Below, in pieces: positions 48,106 to 58,000 of a stretch of DNA of 64,000 bases (positions are counted from its first letter, which is position 1; the number at the start of each line of letters is the position of its first letter). The DNA is taken from NCBI RefSeq assembly GCF_010731735.1, contig NZ_AP022588.1:682001-746000 (forward strand). Reading direction: 5' to 3'. The position numbers and the translations under genes were made by a program. Source of the stretch: Mycolicibacterium sediminis. Lineage in GTDB: Bacteria; Actinomycetota; Actinomycetes; Mycobacteriales; Mycobacteriaceae. The notes below the pieces were generated by a model. The model did not search any database. It was not told the DNA's origin and was given only the letters and a program-made list of their open reading frames with translations.

Positions 48106-49137
48106 TCAGGCCCCGGTCTGCCTACTCGCCCGCTTGGCTTCGCGCAGGCCGACCCAGAAGCGGGCTGCCTCCCGTATCGACGTCTCCACCGGGGTCGGCT
48201 GCCACCCGAGTTCGCGTGCCGCCTTGCCGCAGTCCACCGGCGCCTCGGCGCGCATCAGCCGCAGGGAGTTGATCGACAAGCGCTGGTCGGTGCCCGTCAG
48301 CCGGCCCTTGAGGCTGCCGAGCGCGGCCATCGCGTACGAGACGGGCAGCGGTATCGACCTCGTGGGCGCCGGTACGCCGGCCGCGTCGGCGGCGATGCGC
48401 ACGACGTCGGCGTTGCTGATCATGCGGTCCGAGATCAGGTAGCGCTCCCCCACCCGGCCCTTCTCGGCGGCGAGGATGAGCGCGCGTGCCGCGTCGGTGA
48501 CGCCCACCGCCTCGAGTTCGATGCCGCCCATCACGAACGGCAGCTTGCCGAACGCCGCACCGGCGATGATCGCGCCGTGCGGCGTACGGCCCCAGTCGCC
48601 TGCGCCGTAGGTGGTGGACACGCACATCGCGACGGCGGGCAGGCCGCGGTCGCGGGCATACCGGAGGACCAGGTTCTCGGCCGTGACGCGGGACCGGACG
48701 TAGGCGGTGAGGCGCCTGTCGTCGACGTCGGCGATCACGTCGGCCTCGGTGGCCACCCTGCCGCGCCGCCGATCGACCGTCGCGTAGCTGCTGGTGAAGA
48801 CGAACCGGCGCAGACCGACGGCGATGTCCGGTTCGACGGCGACGTCGAGCACGTTGCGCGTGCCCTCGACGTTCGTGCGGAACAGCGGCGCCGGGTCGCG
48901 CAGCCACCCGCGGGTGTCCACCACGCAGTAGTAGACGTCGTCGACCCCGGTCATCGCGGAACGCAGGACGTCGTCGTCGAAGACGTCGCCGACGAACCGC
49001 GTCACGGCGAGATCGTCGATGCCGACGGTGTTCGCGCCGTCGCGCACCATCACCCGGACGTCCTGCCCGTCCCCGACCAGCAGTCGGGTGACGTGCGAAC
49101 CCAGGTACCCGTTCGCACCGATGACGAGCGACGTCAC
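48106..49137 (-). CDS. NAD(P)-dependent epimerase/dehydratase (Rv0139-like)
   Basis: The 343-residue extended SDR has the Rossmann GANGYLGSHVTRLL at residue 7 and a TSSYATVD segment near 118. The YxxxK motif is less clear: the region TAYVRSRVTAENL near 150 has Tyr followed by Arg rather than Lys at the fourth position. The family acts on sterol or sugar-type substrates. The gene overlaps the SnoaL-like gene by 4 bp (GTGA), so both are coupled and probably controlled by the KstR-like box at 49662. The missing Lys should be checked. Confidence 0.82.
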   Translation of the reverse strand: MTSLVIGANGYLGSHVTRLLVGDGQDVRVMVRDGANTVGIDDLAVTRFVGDVFDDDVLRSAMTGVDDVYYCVVDTRGWLRDPAPLFRTNVEGTRNVLDVAVEPDIAVGLRRFVFTSSYATVDRRRGRVATEADVIADVDDRRLTAYVRSRVTAENLVLRYARDRGLPAVAMCVSTTYGAGDWGRTPHGAIIAGAAFGKLPFVMGGIELEAVGVTDAARALILAAEKGRVGERYLISDRMISNADVVRIAADAAGVPAPTRSIPLPVSYAMAALGSLKGRLTGTDQRLSINSLRLMRAEAPVDCGKAARELGWQPTPVETSIREAARFWVGLREAKRASRQTGA

Positions 49138-49652
49138 GCCGGTCCGCCCATCTGTGCGCCGACCCTGGTCATCCACTTCTCGGCCTCGTCGGGCAGGGTG
49201 CCGAGTTCGGCGGCCTTGCGGCACCACTTCATGGCGGCCGAGACGAAACGCAACGGGTTGTAGACGTCCTCCTGCCTGCGCCACTTCCCGTCGCCCGCAT
49301 AGGTGACGATCGAGATGTTGGTGGCGGTGATGATGGTGCCGTCGCCGGGGTCCCGCATCGGATTGTCGAGTTCGCAGAGGACGCGGTCGGCGTCCTCGTC
49401 GTACACCGTCCACAGCGATGGGAACGACGTCATGTGGTTGCCGGGGAAGTTCTCCATGGTCTGCCAGATCCACGGCCGCACCTGCTCGCGGCCACGCATG
49501 GTGCCCGCCGCGTGCTCGACGTAGACGACGTCGTCGGTGTACTGGTCGACCCACGAATCCCAGTCCCGCGTCTTGGCGGCGTGGTCCACGGTCTGCTCGA
49601 ACCTCGCGAACGCCTCGACCAACTCGTCACGGGTGAAGGTGCCTCCGGTCAC
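49134..49652 (-). CDS. SnoaL-like/NTF2-fold protein (Rv0138-like)
   Basis: The 172-residue protein has the NTF2-like fold of SnoaL/ketosteroid-isomerase-type enzymes: FEQTVDHAAKTRDWDSWVDQYTDDVVYVEHAAGTMRGREQVRPWI near residue 18, with the acidic residues typical of the pocket. It may bind or isomerise a steroid-like or polyketide intermediate. GTG 49652 is 10 bp from the KstR-like palindrome, which covers its promoter. It is the first gene of a pair with the epimerase. Confidence 0.8.
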   Translation of the reverse strand: MTGGTFTRDELVEAFARFEQTVDHAAKTRDWDSWVDQYTDDVVYVEHAAGTMRGREQVRPWIWQTMENFPGNHMTSFPSLWTVYDEDADRVLCELDNPMRDPGDGTIITATNISIVTYAGDGKWRRQEDVYNPLRFVSAAMKWCRKAAELGTLPDEAEKWMTRVGAQMGGPA

Positions 49653-49661
49653 ACCCAGAAC

Positions 49662-49675
49662 TAGAACACGTTCTA
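49662..49675. promoter_or_regulatory. KstR-like operator between SnoaL gene and alpha/beta hydrolase
   Basis: TAGAACACGTTCTA matches the KstR consensus TnnAACnnGTTnnA, with 6-bp perfect arms. It lies between divergent genes at 49652 (minus) and 49712 (plus), 10 bp and 36 bp from their starts. In actinobacteria KstR represses cholesterol-catabolism genes and is relieved by a CoA thioester of a sterol side-chain intermediate. Confidence 0.75.
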
Positions 49676-49711
49676 CCGATTCTTGTCGAGCATCGGCCGT
49701 ATCGTTCGATC

Positions 49712-50620
49712 ATGATCAAGGCGCTCGCAGCGGCGCTCGCGTTCGTCACCCCGTTGGCGATCGCGCCCAACTCCCGCGCCGACGACGTCGCCGGCCTCGT
49801 CGCCATCGGCGGCGACCGCAGCCTGTTCCTGAACTGCCAGGGCGCGGGCTCGCCGCTGGTGTTCGTGATCCCCGGTGCGGGCAGCTACGCCGAGGCCTGG
49901 AACGCCGCCGTCGAACCGAACGATCCGGTCAGGACCTCGCCCTACGACCTGATCGCCGAGGCGACGATCACGCCCACCGCGGTTTCAACTCAACCCCTCG
50001 TCGCGCGAACCACCCGCATCTGCACCTACGACCGACCCGGGACGCGGCCCGACGGCCCTGACCGGTCGACCCCCGTCCCGCAACCACACACCGTGGGGAA
50101 GGACGTCGACGACGTGATGGCGCTGATCCGGGCCGCCGACCTCCCCACGCCGATGGTGTTCGTCGCGCACTCCTACGGCGGGCTCGTCCTCGACCTGCTG
50201 GCCCGCCGCCATCCCGACGTCGCCTCGGGCCTGGTGTTCTCCGAACCCACCTCGGAGTTCCTAACGGTCGTCGGCAGACTCCACCAAAACGCGGCGTTCG
50301 AGGCCGACGGCCGGGACAAACCGCCCGGCGAGGAGGCCATCCTCCCCGCCGATGCGTTCGCGGCGATCGCGGCCGCGCCGCCGCTGCCACGGGTACCGGC
50401 GATCGTGCTCACCGCCGACCGGTTCCCGCCACCCGCCGAACTGACGCCGGACAACTACACCCAGGCGCAGATCCGCGAGGCCAACGACATGCTGGCCGCG
50501 GCGCTCGGAACCACGAACGTGATCGTCCCGGGGACCGGCCACAACCAGATGCTGTACCGCCCCGAGGCGGTGGCCGACCAGATCATCCGGGTCGTCGACG
50601 AGGTTCGACACGGGGCCTGA
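49712..50620 (+). CDS. Secreted alpha/beta-hydrolase
   Basis: The 302-residue protein has a short signal peptide (residues 1-24, cleaved near NSRAD), then an alpha/beta-hydrolase fold with [10 protein letters not shown] near residue 56, [15 protein letters not shown] near 148 (nucleophile Ser in HSYGG) and a C-terminal GTGHNQML with the catalytic His. An acidic residue in VLTADRFPP may complete the triad. It probably hydrolyses an ester outside the membrane. ATG 49712 lies 6 nt after TATCGT (49700-49705), a leaderless promoter, and a KstR-like box lies just upstream. Confidence 0.82.
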   Translation: MIKALAAALAFVTPLAIAPNSRADDVAGLVAIGGDRSLFLNCQGAGSPLVFVIPGAGSYAEAWNAAVEPNDPVRTSPYDLIAEATITPTAVSTQPLVARTTRICTYDRPGTRPDGPDRSTPVPQPHTVGKDVDDVMALIRAADLPTPMVFVAHSYGGLVLDLLARRHPDVASGLVFSEPTSEFLTVVGRLHQNAAFEADGRDKPPGEEAILPADAFAAIAAAPPLPRVPAIVLTADRFPPPAELTPDNYTQAQIREANDMLAAALGTTNVIVPGTGHNQMLYRPEAVADQIIRVVDEVRHGA

Positions 50621-50676
50621 CGGGGAACTTCCAGCAGCAGCACGGGGTTATACGAGTGCCAACTCTAGGAGGACCA

Positions 50677-51150
50677 GTGGCACGAGAGTTCAACAAGAAT
50701 CCGGCGGCGGTATCCGCGCTGTCGCCCGAGCAGTACCGCGTCACCCAGGAGGACGGGACGGAGCGTCCGTTCACGGGTGAGTACTGGGACAACCACGAGG
50801 CGGGAATCTACGTCGACGTCGTGTCCGGCGAGCCGTTGTTCGCATCGGTCGACAAGTTCGAGAGCGGATCGGGCTGGCCGAGCTTCACCCGGCCGATCCA
50901 GACTCCGGACCAGACCACGCACGTGATCGAGAAGCGCGACTTCAGCCACCTGATGCTGCGCACCGAGGTGCGCTCGGCCGACGGCGACAGCCACCTCGGA
51001 CACGTCTTCAAGGACGGCCCCAGGGATCAGGGTGGCTTGCGCTACTGCATCAACTCGGCGTCGCTGAGGTTCGTCGCACTCGACGACCTCGAGGCGCAGG
51101 GCTACGGCGAGTACAAGGCATTGTTCAGTAAGGAGGAGGCACAGGCATGA
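50677..51150 (+). CDS. msrB: Peptide-methionine (R)-S-oxide reductase MsrB
   Basis: The 157-residue MsrB repairs the R form of oxidised Met. Signatures are [12 protein letters not shown] near residue 67, [15 protein letters not shown] and the catalytic Cys in [12 protein letters not shown] near 121. It is a one-Cys type: the two CxxC zinc motifs are absent ([12 protein letters not shown] in place of YxCxxC), and no resolving Cys is seen, so reduction needs an external thiol such as mycoredoxin or thioredoxin. GTG 50677 is chosen because AGGAGG lies 5 nt upstream. It overlaps msrA by 4 bp. Confidence 0.92.
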   Translation: MAREFNKNPAAVSALSPEQYRVTQEDGTERPFTGEYWDNHEAGIYVDVVSGEPLFASVDKFESGSGWPSFTRPIQTPDQTTHVIEKRDFSHLMLRTEVRSADGDSHLGHVFKDGPRDQGGLRYCINSASLRFVALDDLEAQGYGEYKALFSKEEAQA

Positions 51151-51659
51151 GCACCAAGATCGCAATCCTGGCAGGCGGATGTTTCTGGGGCATGCAGGAT
51201 CTGATCCGCAAGCAGCCCGGAATCGTCGACACGCGCGTCGGCTACACAGGCGGCACCAACGACCATCCGACCTACCGCAAGCATCCCGGGCACGCCGAGG
51301 CGATCGAGATCGTCTACGACCCGGCCGAGACCGACTACCGGGCCATCCTGGAGTTCTTCTTCCAGATTCACGACCCGACGACGAAGGACCGGCAGGGCAA
51401 CGACGTCGGCTCCAGCTACCGGTCGGCGATCTTCTACGTCGACGACGAGCAGAAGCGCGTCGCCGAGGACACCATCGCCGACGTGGAGGCGTCCGGATTG
51501 TGGCCCGGCAAGGTGGTCACGGAGGTGACGCCCGCCGTCGACTTCTGGGAGGCCGAGCCGGAACACCAGGACTACCTGGTGCGGTACCCGAGCGGGTACA
51601 CCTGCCACTTCCCGCGGGCGGGGTGGAAGCTGCCGAAGCGCGAGACCGCTTCGCAGTAG
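51147..51659 (+). CDS. msrA: Peptide-methionine (S)-S-oxide reductase MsrA
   Basis: The 170-residue MsrA repairs the S form of oxidised Met. The catalytic Cys12 is in AGGCFWG, and [27 protein letters not shown] near residue 33 is a family hallmark. A second Cys in [10 protein letters not shown] near 153 may act as resolving residue. It overlaps msrB (ATGA), giving both stereoisomer activities at equal level. Order and neighbours match Rv0137c. A hairpin terminator follows. Confidence 0.94.
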   Translation: MSTKIAILAGGCFWGMQDLIRKQPGIVDTRVGYTGGTNDHPTYRKHPGHAEAIEIVYDPAETDYRAILEFFFQIHDPTTKDRQGNDVGSSYRSAIFYVDDEQKRVAEDTIADVEASGLWPGKVVTEVTPAVDFWEAEPEHQDYLVRYPSGYTCHFPRAGWKLPKRETASQ

Positions 51660-51670
51660 TAGAGCGTCAT

Positions 51671-51704
51671 CGAACCGGCGGGCCCCTCGGGGTCCGCCGG
51701 TTCG
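51671..51704. terminator. Hairpin between msrA and the P450 gene
   Basis: Arms 51671-51686 and 51689-51704 can pair almost fully with one G-U pair, leaving a very short loop, so a few central pairs must open. It lies 12 bp after the msrA stop and before the convergent P450 stop, and can act in both directions. Confidence 0.65.
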
Positions 51705-51710
51705 TGCGTT

Positions 51711-53069
51711 CTAGGCCAGCGGGGTGGCGCGGCGCCGCAGGACGACCCGTCCGCCCGCCTTCGGCGTGTAGGCCACGCCGCGGGAGTGGATCTTCTCGTC
51801 GGGTGCGGCCGTGGTGTGAACCACGAAGTGCCGCAGCACCGTCCGGAGCACGACGTCCATCTCGACGTTGGCGAACACGGCGCCGACGCAGCGGCGGGTG
51901 CCCCCGCCGAACGGCAGGAACGACAGCGGCGGCCGGCCGTCGCCGAGGAAGCGCTGCGGATCGAAGGCGTCCGCCCCCGGGAAGTCCTGCTCGCGGTTGT
52001 GCAGTTCGCGGATCGCCACCGTGATCGAGTAGCCCCGCGGGATCACCCACTCGCCCAGTTCGAACGTCGGCGAGTGGACGTGCCTGCCCGCGAAGTCGAT
52101 GACGGTGCGGACGCGTTGCGTCTCGAGGATCGTGGCCTGCCGGTACTCGTTGCCGTCGGTGCCTGCCTCGGACTCGAGGCGGGTGAGCACGTCGGGATGG
52201 CGGGTGATCCGCTCGAACGCCCACGCCAGCGTCGATGCGGTCGTCTCGTGGCCGGCGGCGAGCAGGGTCAGCAGTTCGTCGGCGATGTCGCGCTGCGACA
52301 TGGCGCCGCCGTCCTCGTAGGTGCTGCGCAGCAGGATCGCCAGGACGTCGTCGCGGCTGTCGAAGTCGGGGTCGGCCTTCACCTCCTCGACCAGGTGGTC
52401 GATGACGGCGTCGTACTGCCTGCGGTACTCGGCGAGCCTCCCCCAGGGCGAGAAGCGGCCGAGGTTGCGCCCGGGGACGGGCAGCACCGCCAGACGCGAC
52501 CCGAGGGTGACCCAGGGCGGGATGATCTCGCGCAGCTCGTCGAGGCGTTCGCCGTCGGCGCCGAAGACCGCGCGCAGGATGGCGTTCAGCGTGATCCGCA
52601 TCATCGGCTCGAGCGTCTCGAATGCGACTCCCTCGGGCCATGATTCGGCCTCGCGCAGCGTCTCTTCTTCGAAGATCCGCTCGTAGTTCTTGATGCTCTT
52701 GCCGTGGAACGGCGGGGTGAGCAGCTTGCGGCGGCGACGGTGATCGGTGCGGTCGAGCGCGAATACCGACCCCGGCCCGAGCACGCGACTCAGGTTGGGC
52801 TGGATGTTGCCGACGTCGTCGGTGTTGGCGGCGAAGAGCTGCTTGGCCAGCTGCGGGTCGGCCACCACCACGGACTTGCCGAACACCGGCAGCGTCATGG
52901 AGATGACGTCGCCGTGGCGGCGGGTGACCCGGCCGACGGTCCACGTTCGCGACACCGCGTACGCGAGGCCCTGGACGAACGTCGGCCAGCGTGGGCCGGG
53001 CGGCAGCTTGACGGGACGCGTGCCCGACTCCGAGGACGCGGATGCGTCGCTGATGGTCGTCTGGCTCAC
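51711..53069 (-). CDS. cyp138: Cytochrome P450, CYP138-like
   Basis: The 452-residue P450 has the I-helix oxygen motif AGHETTAST near residue 262, the K-helix ExxR (ETQRVR) near 315 and the heme-binding loop FGGGTRRCVGAVFA near 392 with the Cys ligand. Its neighbours (divergent TetR, convergent msrA) equal those of CYP138 (Rv0136), and the length fits. The substrate is unknown. GTG 53069 is supported by GGAGG 5 nt upstream. It is probably repressed by the divergent TetR through the operators at 53091-53140. Confidence 0.9.
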   Translation of the reverse strand: MSQTTISDASASSESGTRPVKLPPGPRWPTFVQGLAYAVSRTWTVGRVTRRHGDVISMTLPVFGKSVVVADPQLAKQLFAANTDDVGNIQPNLSRVLGPGSVFALDRTDHRRRRKLLTPPFHGKSIKNYERIFEEETLREAESWPEGVAFETLEPMMRITLNAILRAVFGADGERLDELREIIPPWVTLGSRLAVLPVPGRNLGRFSPWGRLAEYRRQYDAVIDHLVEEVKADPDFDSRDDVLAILLRSTYEDGGAMSQRDIADELLTLLAAGHETTASTLAWAFERITRHPDVLTRLESEAGTDGNEYRQATILETQRVRTVIDFAGRHVHSPTFELGEWVIPRGYSITVAIRELHNREQDFPGADAFDPQRFLGDGRPPLSFLPFGGGTRRCVGAVFANVEMDVVLRTVLRHFVVHTTAAPDEKIHSRGVAYTPKAGGRVVLRRRATPLA

Positions 53070-53090
53070 GTGGTCCTCCAACCCGTCGCG

Positions 53091-53140
53091 CGGTACTGCG
53101 GTGTACCGGTCGTCTGTGAGGTACGGTACCGGCTGGTACC
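53091..53140. promoter_or_regulatory. Repeated palindromes between the P450 and TetR genes
   Basis: CGGTAC-N6-GTACCG (53091-53108) is a perfect inverted repeat. A second cluster has GGTAC at 53120-53124 and GGTACC at 53125-53130 and 53135-53140, the last two exactly 10 bp apart. These are the most likely operators for the TetR at 53170, covering the divergent promoters. Confidence 0.6.
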
Positions 53141-53169
53141 ACACACGCGCAAGGGTCGGAGGTCAGGCG

Positions 53170-53773
53170 ATGTCGGACGCCGTCGCGGTCGACGCCGACG
53201 GGCAAGGCGCACAGGGCTTTCGGGATCGGCTGCTCGACGGGCTCACCCGGGCCATCGAGGAGCGCGGCTACCGCGACACCACCGTGGCCGACATCGTCCG
53301 CAACGCCAGGACCTCCAAGCGCACGTTCTACGGGGAGTTCGCCAGCAAGGAGGAGTGCTTCATCGCACTCCTTCGGACGAACAACGACGAGATGATCGTG
53401 GGCATCCGTGACGCGGTCGCGCCCGACGCCGACTGGGACGTCCAGATCCGTAGTGCGGCAACGGCCTACGTCGACCACATCGCGTCACGCACCGCCATCA
53501 CGCTGAGCTGGATCCGGGAGGCGCCCGCCCTCGGCGCGGCCGCACTCCCCCTGCACCGGCTGGCCATGGGCGCCCTGACGGACATGCTCGTCGACCTCAC
53601 CGACAGCCCGGGCTTCCGGCGGTCCGGCCTGCCGCCCATCTCGCGGCCGCTGGCGCTGATCCTGCTGGGTGGTCTGCGCGAACTGACCGCGCTGACCGTG
53701 GAGGACGGCGACGACCTGCGGGGCATCCTCGAACCGGCCGTCACCGCGGCGACGGCGATCCTCGGGCCGCGCG

Positions 53774-53787
<14 letters not shown>
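53170..53787 (+). CDS. TetR-family regulator divergent from CYP138-like P450 (Rv0135c-like)
   Basis: The 205-residue TetR protein has a helix-turn-helix in DRLLDGLTRAIEERGYRDTTVADIVRNARTSKRTFYGEFASKEECF (residues 19-63) and a ligand domain of unknown specificity. Position and partner match Rv0135c, a putative repressor of cyp138. ATG 53170 is used. Its stop overlaps the stop region of a second convergent TetR gene by 14 bp. Confidence 0.88.
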
Positions 53788-55068
<1,281 letters not shown>

Positions 55069-55253
55069 CCCCGGCTCGTCAGCCGCCGAACGTTGGTTAC
55101 CAGCACGCTTTTTCGCCTAAACCGTGACAGAAGTCAACAATCGGCGGGTCCGTGTGGGCAGCACCCGTCCACAGACGCACATCGATCCCCAGGCGGGCCA
55201 CCCGTCTACCCGCAGCCGGAAATCTCGTCGTCACTACGCGATGTGCTGGCCGC

Positions 55254-56165
55254 ATGCCATACCCGCCAGGGCCGTTCCTCGGTACCGAAGCACTCGCGCA
55301 GGGTCGTTACACGCGGCGCACTCTCGCCCGCCGTGCTCAGCCGATCTACCGCAACGTCTACCTGCCGGAGGGCGAGGACCTGACCCCGGCGTCACGGGCC
55401 GTCGCGGCCTGGCTGTGGTCCGGTAGGCAGGCGACGGTGGCGGGATCGTCGGCGGCTGCGCTGCACGGGACGCGGTGGATCGGCTCCGACGAACCCGCGG
55501 AGCTGACCCGCACGAATGCCAGCTCAAACGACATCGTCGTGCACCGCGAACGACTGACGGACGACGAGGTGTGCACCCTCTCGGGGATGTCCGTCACCAC
55601 ACCCGCACGCACCGCATTCGACGTCGGCAGACGCGGCCCACTGCGGACGGCTTTGATGCGGCTCGACGCCCTGGCCCATGCGACCGGCCTCACCTCGGCT
55701 GACGTGACGCCGGTGATCGCCGCACACCGCGGAGCCCGCGGCATCGTCGGTCTGCGCGAGGCGATCGACTCGATGGACGGCGGCGCCGAGTCGCCGCAGG
55801 AGACCCGCACCCGCCTCGTGCTCCTCCGGGCTGGGATGCGACGGCCCGTCACCCAGATCGAGGTGGTCGACGACTACGGACACGTCTTCGCGCGCATCGA
55901 CATGGGCTGGCCCGACCTCAAGGTGGGCGTCGAGTACGACGGCGAGCAGCACTGGACCGATGCTCGGCAGCGATCGCACGACATCGATCGCTATGCCGTG
56001 CTCGCCGATCGCCGGTGGGCCATCATCCGGGTCAGCGCGGAGTTGCTGCGGTACCGGCCGTGGGTGATCGTCGAGCGCGTACTCGACGCCCTGCGGACCG
56101 CGCACTGCCCGTGGCTCGCCGAATGTTCACCTGTGTCACGCTTTTCGCGATATGGCGTGGCGTAA
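55254..56165 (+). CDS. AbiEi-like/DUF559 endonuclease-fold protein
   Basis: The 303-residue protein has an N-terminal AbiEi-antitoxin-like part (RYTRRTLARRAQPIYRNVYLPEGEDLTPASRAVAAWLW near residue 17) and a C-terminal DUF559 nuclease-fold domain. The latter carries KVGVEYDGEQHW near residue 222, the PD-(D/E)xK/Vsr-like signature. Such genes are common and variable in actinobacteria, often in accessory positions. It lies between the met1-like gene and the rest of the MMP cluster, where it is not expected. ATG 55254 is the first start consistent with the fold. Confidence 0.8.
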   Translation: MPYPPGPFLGTEALAQGRYTRRTLARRAQPIYRNVYLPEGEDLTPASRAVAAWLWSGRQATVAGSSAAALHGTRWIGSDEPAELTRTNASSNDIVVHRERLTDDEVCTLSGMSVTTPARTAFDVGRRGPLRTALMRLDALAHATGLTSADVTPVIAAHRGARGIVGLREAIDSMDGGAESPQETRTRLVLLRAGMRRPVTQIEVVDDYGHVFARIDMGWPDLKVGVEYDGEQHWTDARQRSHDIDRYAVLADRRWAIIRVSAELLRYRPWVIVERVLDALRTAHCPWLAECSPVSRFSRYGVA

Positions 56166-56189
56166 CCCCACACTCGGCGGCAAGGAGGA

Positions 56190-57257
56190 CTACCGCCGGG
56201 TGGCGCACGCGCAGTCGAATTCGCCCTCGAGTCCGCGCGGCAGGTCGTGGCCACGGAAGATCCCACTCGCGGCGGTCGTCGAGGACAGCGCGTCGGCGGC
56301 AAGGATCATCGCCGCACCGGTCCACGTCGTGCGCTCGACCGGCCAGCGCTTGCCGTCGGAGAACACGAGGCCCGTCCAGTACGACCCGTCGGTCTCGCGC
56401 AGGTGGTGCATCGCGGCGAACTGCTCGTGCGCGCGGGCGGTATCCCCCATCGCGTCCAACGCCATGACCAGTTCGCAGGTCTCGGCGCCGGTCACCCACG
56501 GGCGGTGGTCGATGCAGCGGATGCCCAGGCCGGGGACGACGAACTCGTCCCAGCGGGCGTCGATGCGGGCGCGGGCCGCCTCGCCGCGGATCGCGCCGCC
56601 CAGCACCGGGTAGTACCACTCCATCGAGTGGGTGTCCTTGGCCAGGAACGACTCCGGGTGCTCGGCGATCGCGTGGCCGAGCTGCCCGACCGCCACCTCC
56701 CACTCCGGCTGCGGGTCACCCAGGTAGTTCGACAGGGCGATCGCGCACCGGATGGCGTGGTAGACGCTCGAGTTCCCGGTGAGCAGCGCCTCCTGGATGA
56801 TCCCGGCAGGGCTTGCGGCCCAGGCGATCTGGCCCTCCGCGAGCTGCAGCGTCAACACGAAGTCGATGGCCTTGCTGACCACTGGCCACATGTCCTCGGC
56901 GAAGCCGCGGTCACGCGTCACCAGCACGTGGTGCCACACGCCGGTGGCGACGTAGGCGCAGAAGTTGCTGTCGCTGTTGGCGTCCTCGATCACGCCGTTG
57001 CGGAACTGGATCGGCCACGATCCGTCGGCGCGCTGGGTGTCACGGCACCAGTCGTAGCCCGCCCGGGCCTCGTCCCACAGTCCGGTGACGCTGAGCGCCA
57101 TCGCGTTCTCCACGTGATCCCACGGGTCGGTGTGCCCGCCGTCGAACCATGGCAGCGCACCCGTCGACTCCTGGGTGGCGGCAATGGACTCGCCGGTCTG
57201 GCGGCACTGTTCGGGCGTGAGAACGCCTGCGACACCCGGGATCTCGTGCTTGCGCAC
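56190..57257 (-). CDS. mmpH: (Alpha/alpha)6-toroid hydrolase, MmpH-like
   Basis: The 355-residue soluble protein has repeated helical hairpins with Trp/Gly-rich loops: FDGGHTDPWDHVENAMAL near residue 40, YDWCRDTQRADGSWPIQF near 68, TGNSSVYHAIRCAIALSNYLGD near 150 and DGSYWTGLVFSDGKRWPVERTTWTGAA near 320. Automated annotation often calls such proteins prenyltransferase-like; context points to MmpH, the MMP endomannosidase that recycles polysaccharide. GTG 57257 overlaps the upstream TAG (TAGTG), so translation is coupled to the methyltransferase. Confidence 0.7.
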   Translation of the reverse strand: MRKHEIPGVAGVLTPEQCRQTGESIAATQESTGALPWFDGGHTDPWDHVENAMALSVTGLWDEARAGYDWCRDTQRADGSWPIQFRNGVIEDANSDSNFCAYVATGVWHHVLVTRDRGFAEDMWPVVSKAIDFVLTLQLAEGQIAWAASPAGIIQEALLTGNSSVYHAIRCAIALSNYLGDPQPEWEVAVGQLGHAIAEHPESFLAKDTHSMEWYYPVLGGAIRGEAARARIDARWDEFVVPGLGIRCIDHRPWVTGAETCELVMALDAMGDTARAHEQFAAMHHLRETDGSYWTGLVFSDGKRWPVERTTWTGAAMILAADALSSTTAASGIFRGHDLPRGLEGEFDCACATRR

Positions 57258-58000
57258 TAGCCCGTCACATCCCCGCCGCCCTGGGCCACCAGGGGCTTGC
57301 GGAAGTACAGTGCGACGCTCTTGCCGATCAGCGGATTGAGCGCCGCCTCGGCGTTGCGGGTCAGCCACGGCCGCGACATCATGTCCCACACCAGCAGCTT
57401 GTGGTACGCGGCGACGACGGGGTGGTTCGGCTTCTCGACGCCCACCGCGCACTTCAGCCACCAGAACGGGGCGTGCAGCGCGTGTGCGTGGTGGCGACGG
57501 TCGAATTCCATTCCGCGAGCGACGATCTTCTCCTGCAGCTCGTCGGCGCGGTAGATCCGGATGTGCCCGCCCTCGTTGGCGTGGTACTCGTCGGACAGCA
57601 GCCAGCACACCTTCTCGGGCAGCCAGCGCGGCACGGTGACGGCGAGCCGGCCGCCGGGCTTGAGCACCCGGACCAGTTCGGCGATCGCACGGTCGTCGGC
57701 GGGTACGTGCTCGAGGATCTCCGAGGCCATCACGACGTCGAAGGTGCCGTCGGCGTAGGGCAGGTCCAACGCGTCGCCCTTGACGGCCTCGGCCGTGGCG
57801 GACGCGGGCGCCTCACCCTGGTCGGCCATGGCCTGCAGGATCGCGTCGACGTCGTTGAGGTCCTCGGCGCTCTGGTCGAAGGCCACCACGTCGGCACCGC
57901 GACGGAACGCCTCGAACGAGTGTCGGCCCGCGCCGCACCCCACGTCGATCACGGTGGTGCCATTGCCGACACCCAAGTGGTCGAAGTCGACCGTCAGCAT
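57257..58000 (-). CDS. met3: SAM methyltransferase, MMP 3-O-methyltransferase-like (MeT3)
   Basis: The 247-residue class I methyltransferase has motif I VIDVGCGAGRHSFEA near residue 19, VVAFDQSAEDL near 38, DALDLPYADGTFDVVMASEILEHV near 75 and LVRVLKPGGRLAVTVPR near 112. In the MMP cluster of rapid growers a 3-O-methyltransferase (MeT3) modifies the 4-linked mannose chain. ATG 58000 overlaps the mannosyltransferase stop by 7 bp; its own stop overlaps the mmpH start. Assignment rests on context. Confidence 0.72.
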   Translation of the reverse strand: MLTVDFDHLGVGNGTTVIDVGCGAGRHSFEAFRRGADVVAFDQSAEDLNDVDAILQAMADQGEAPASATAEAVKGDALDLPYADGTFDVVMASEILEHVPADDRAIAELVRVLKPGGRLAVTVPRWLPEKVCWLLSDEYHANEGGHIRIYRADELQEKIVARGMEFDRRHHAHALHAPFWWLKCAVGVEKPNHPVVAAYHKLLVWDMMSRPWLTRNAEAALNPLIGKSVALYFRKPLVAQGGGDVTG

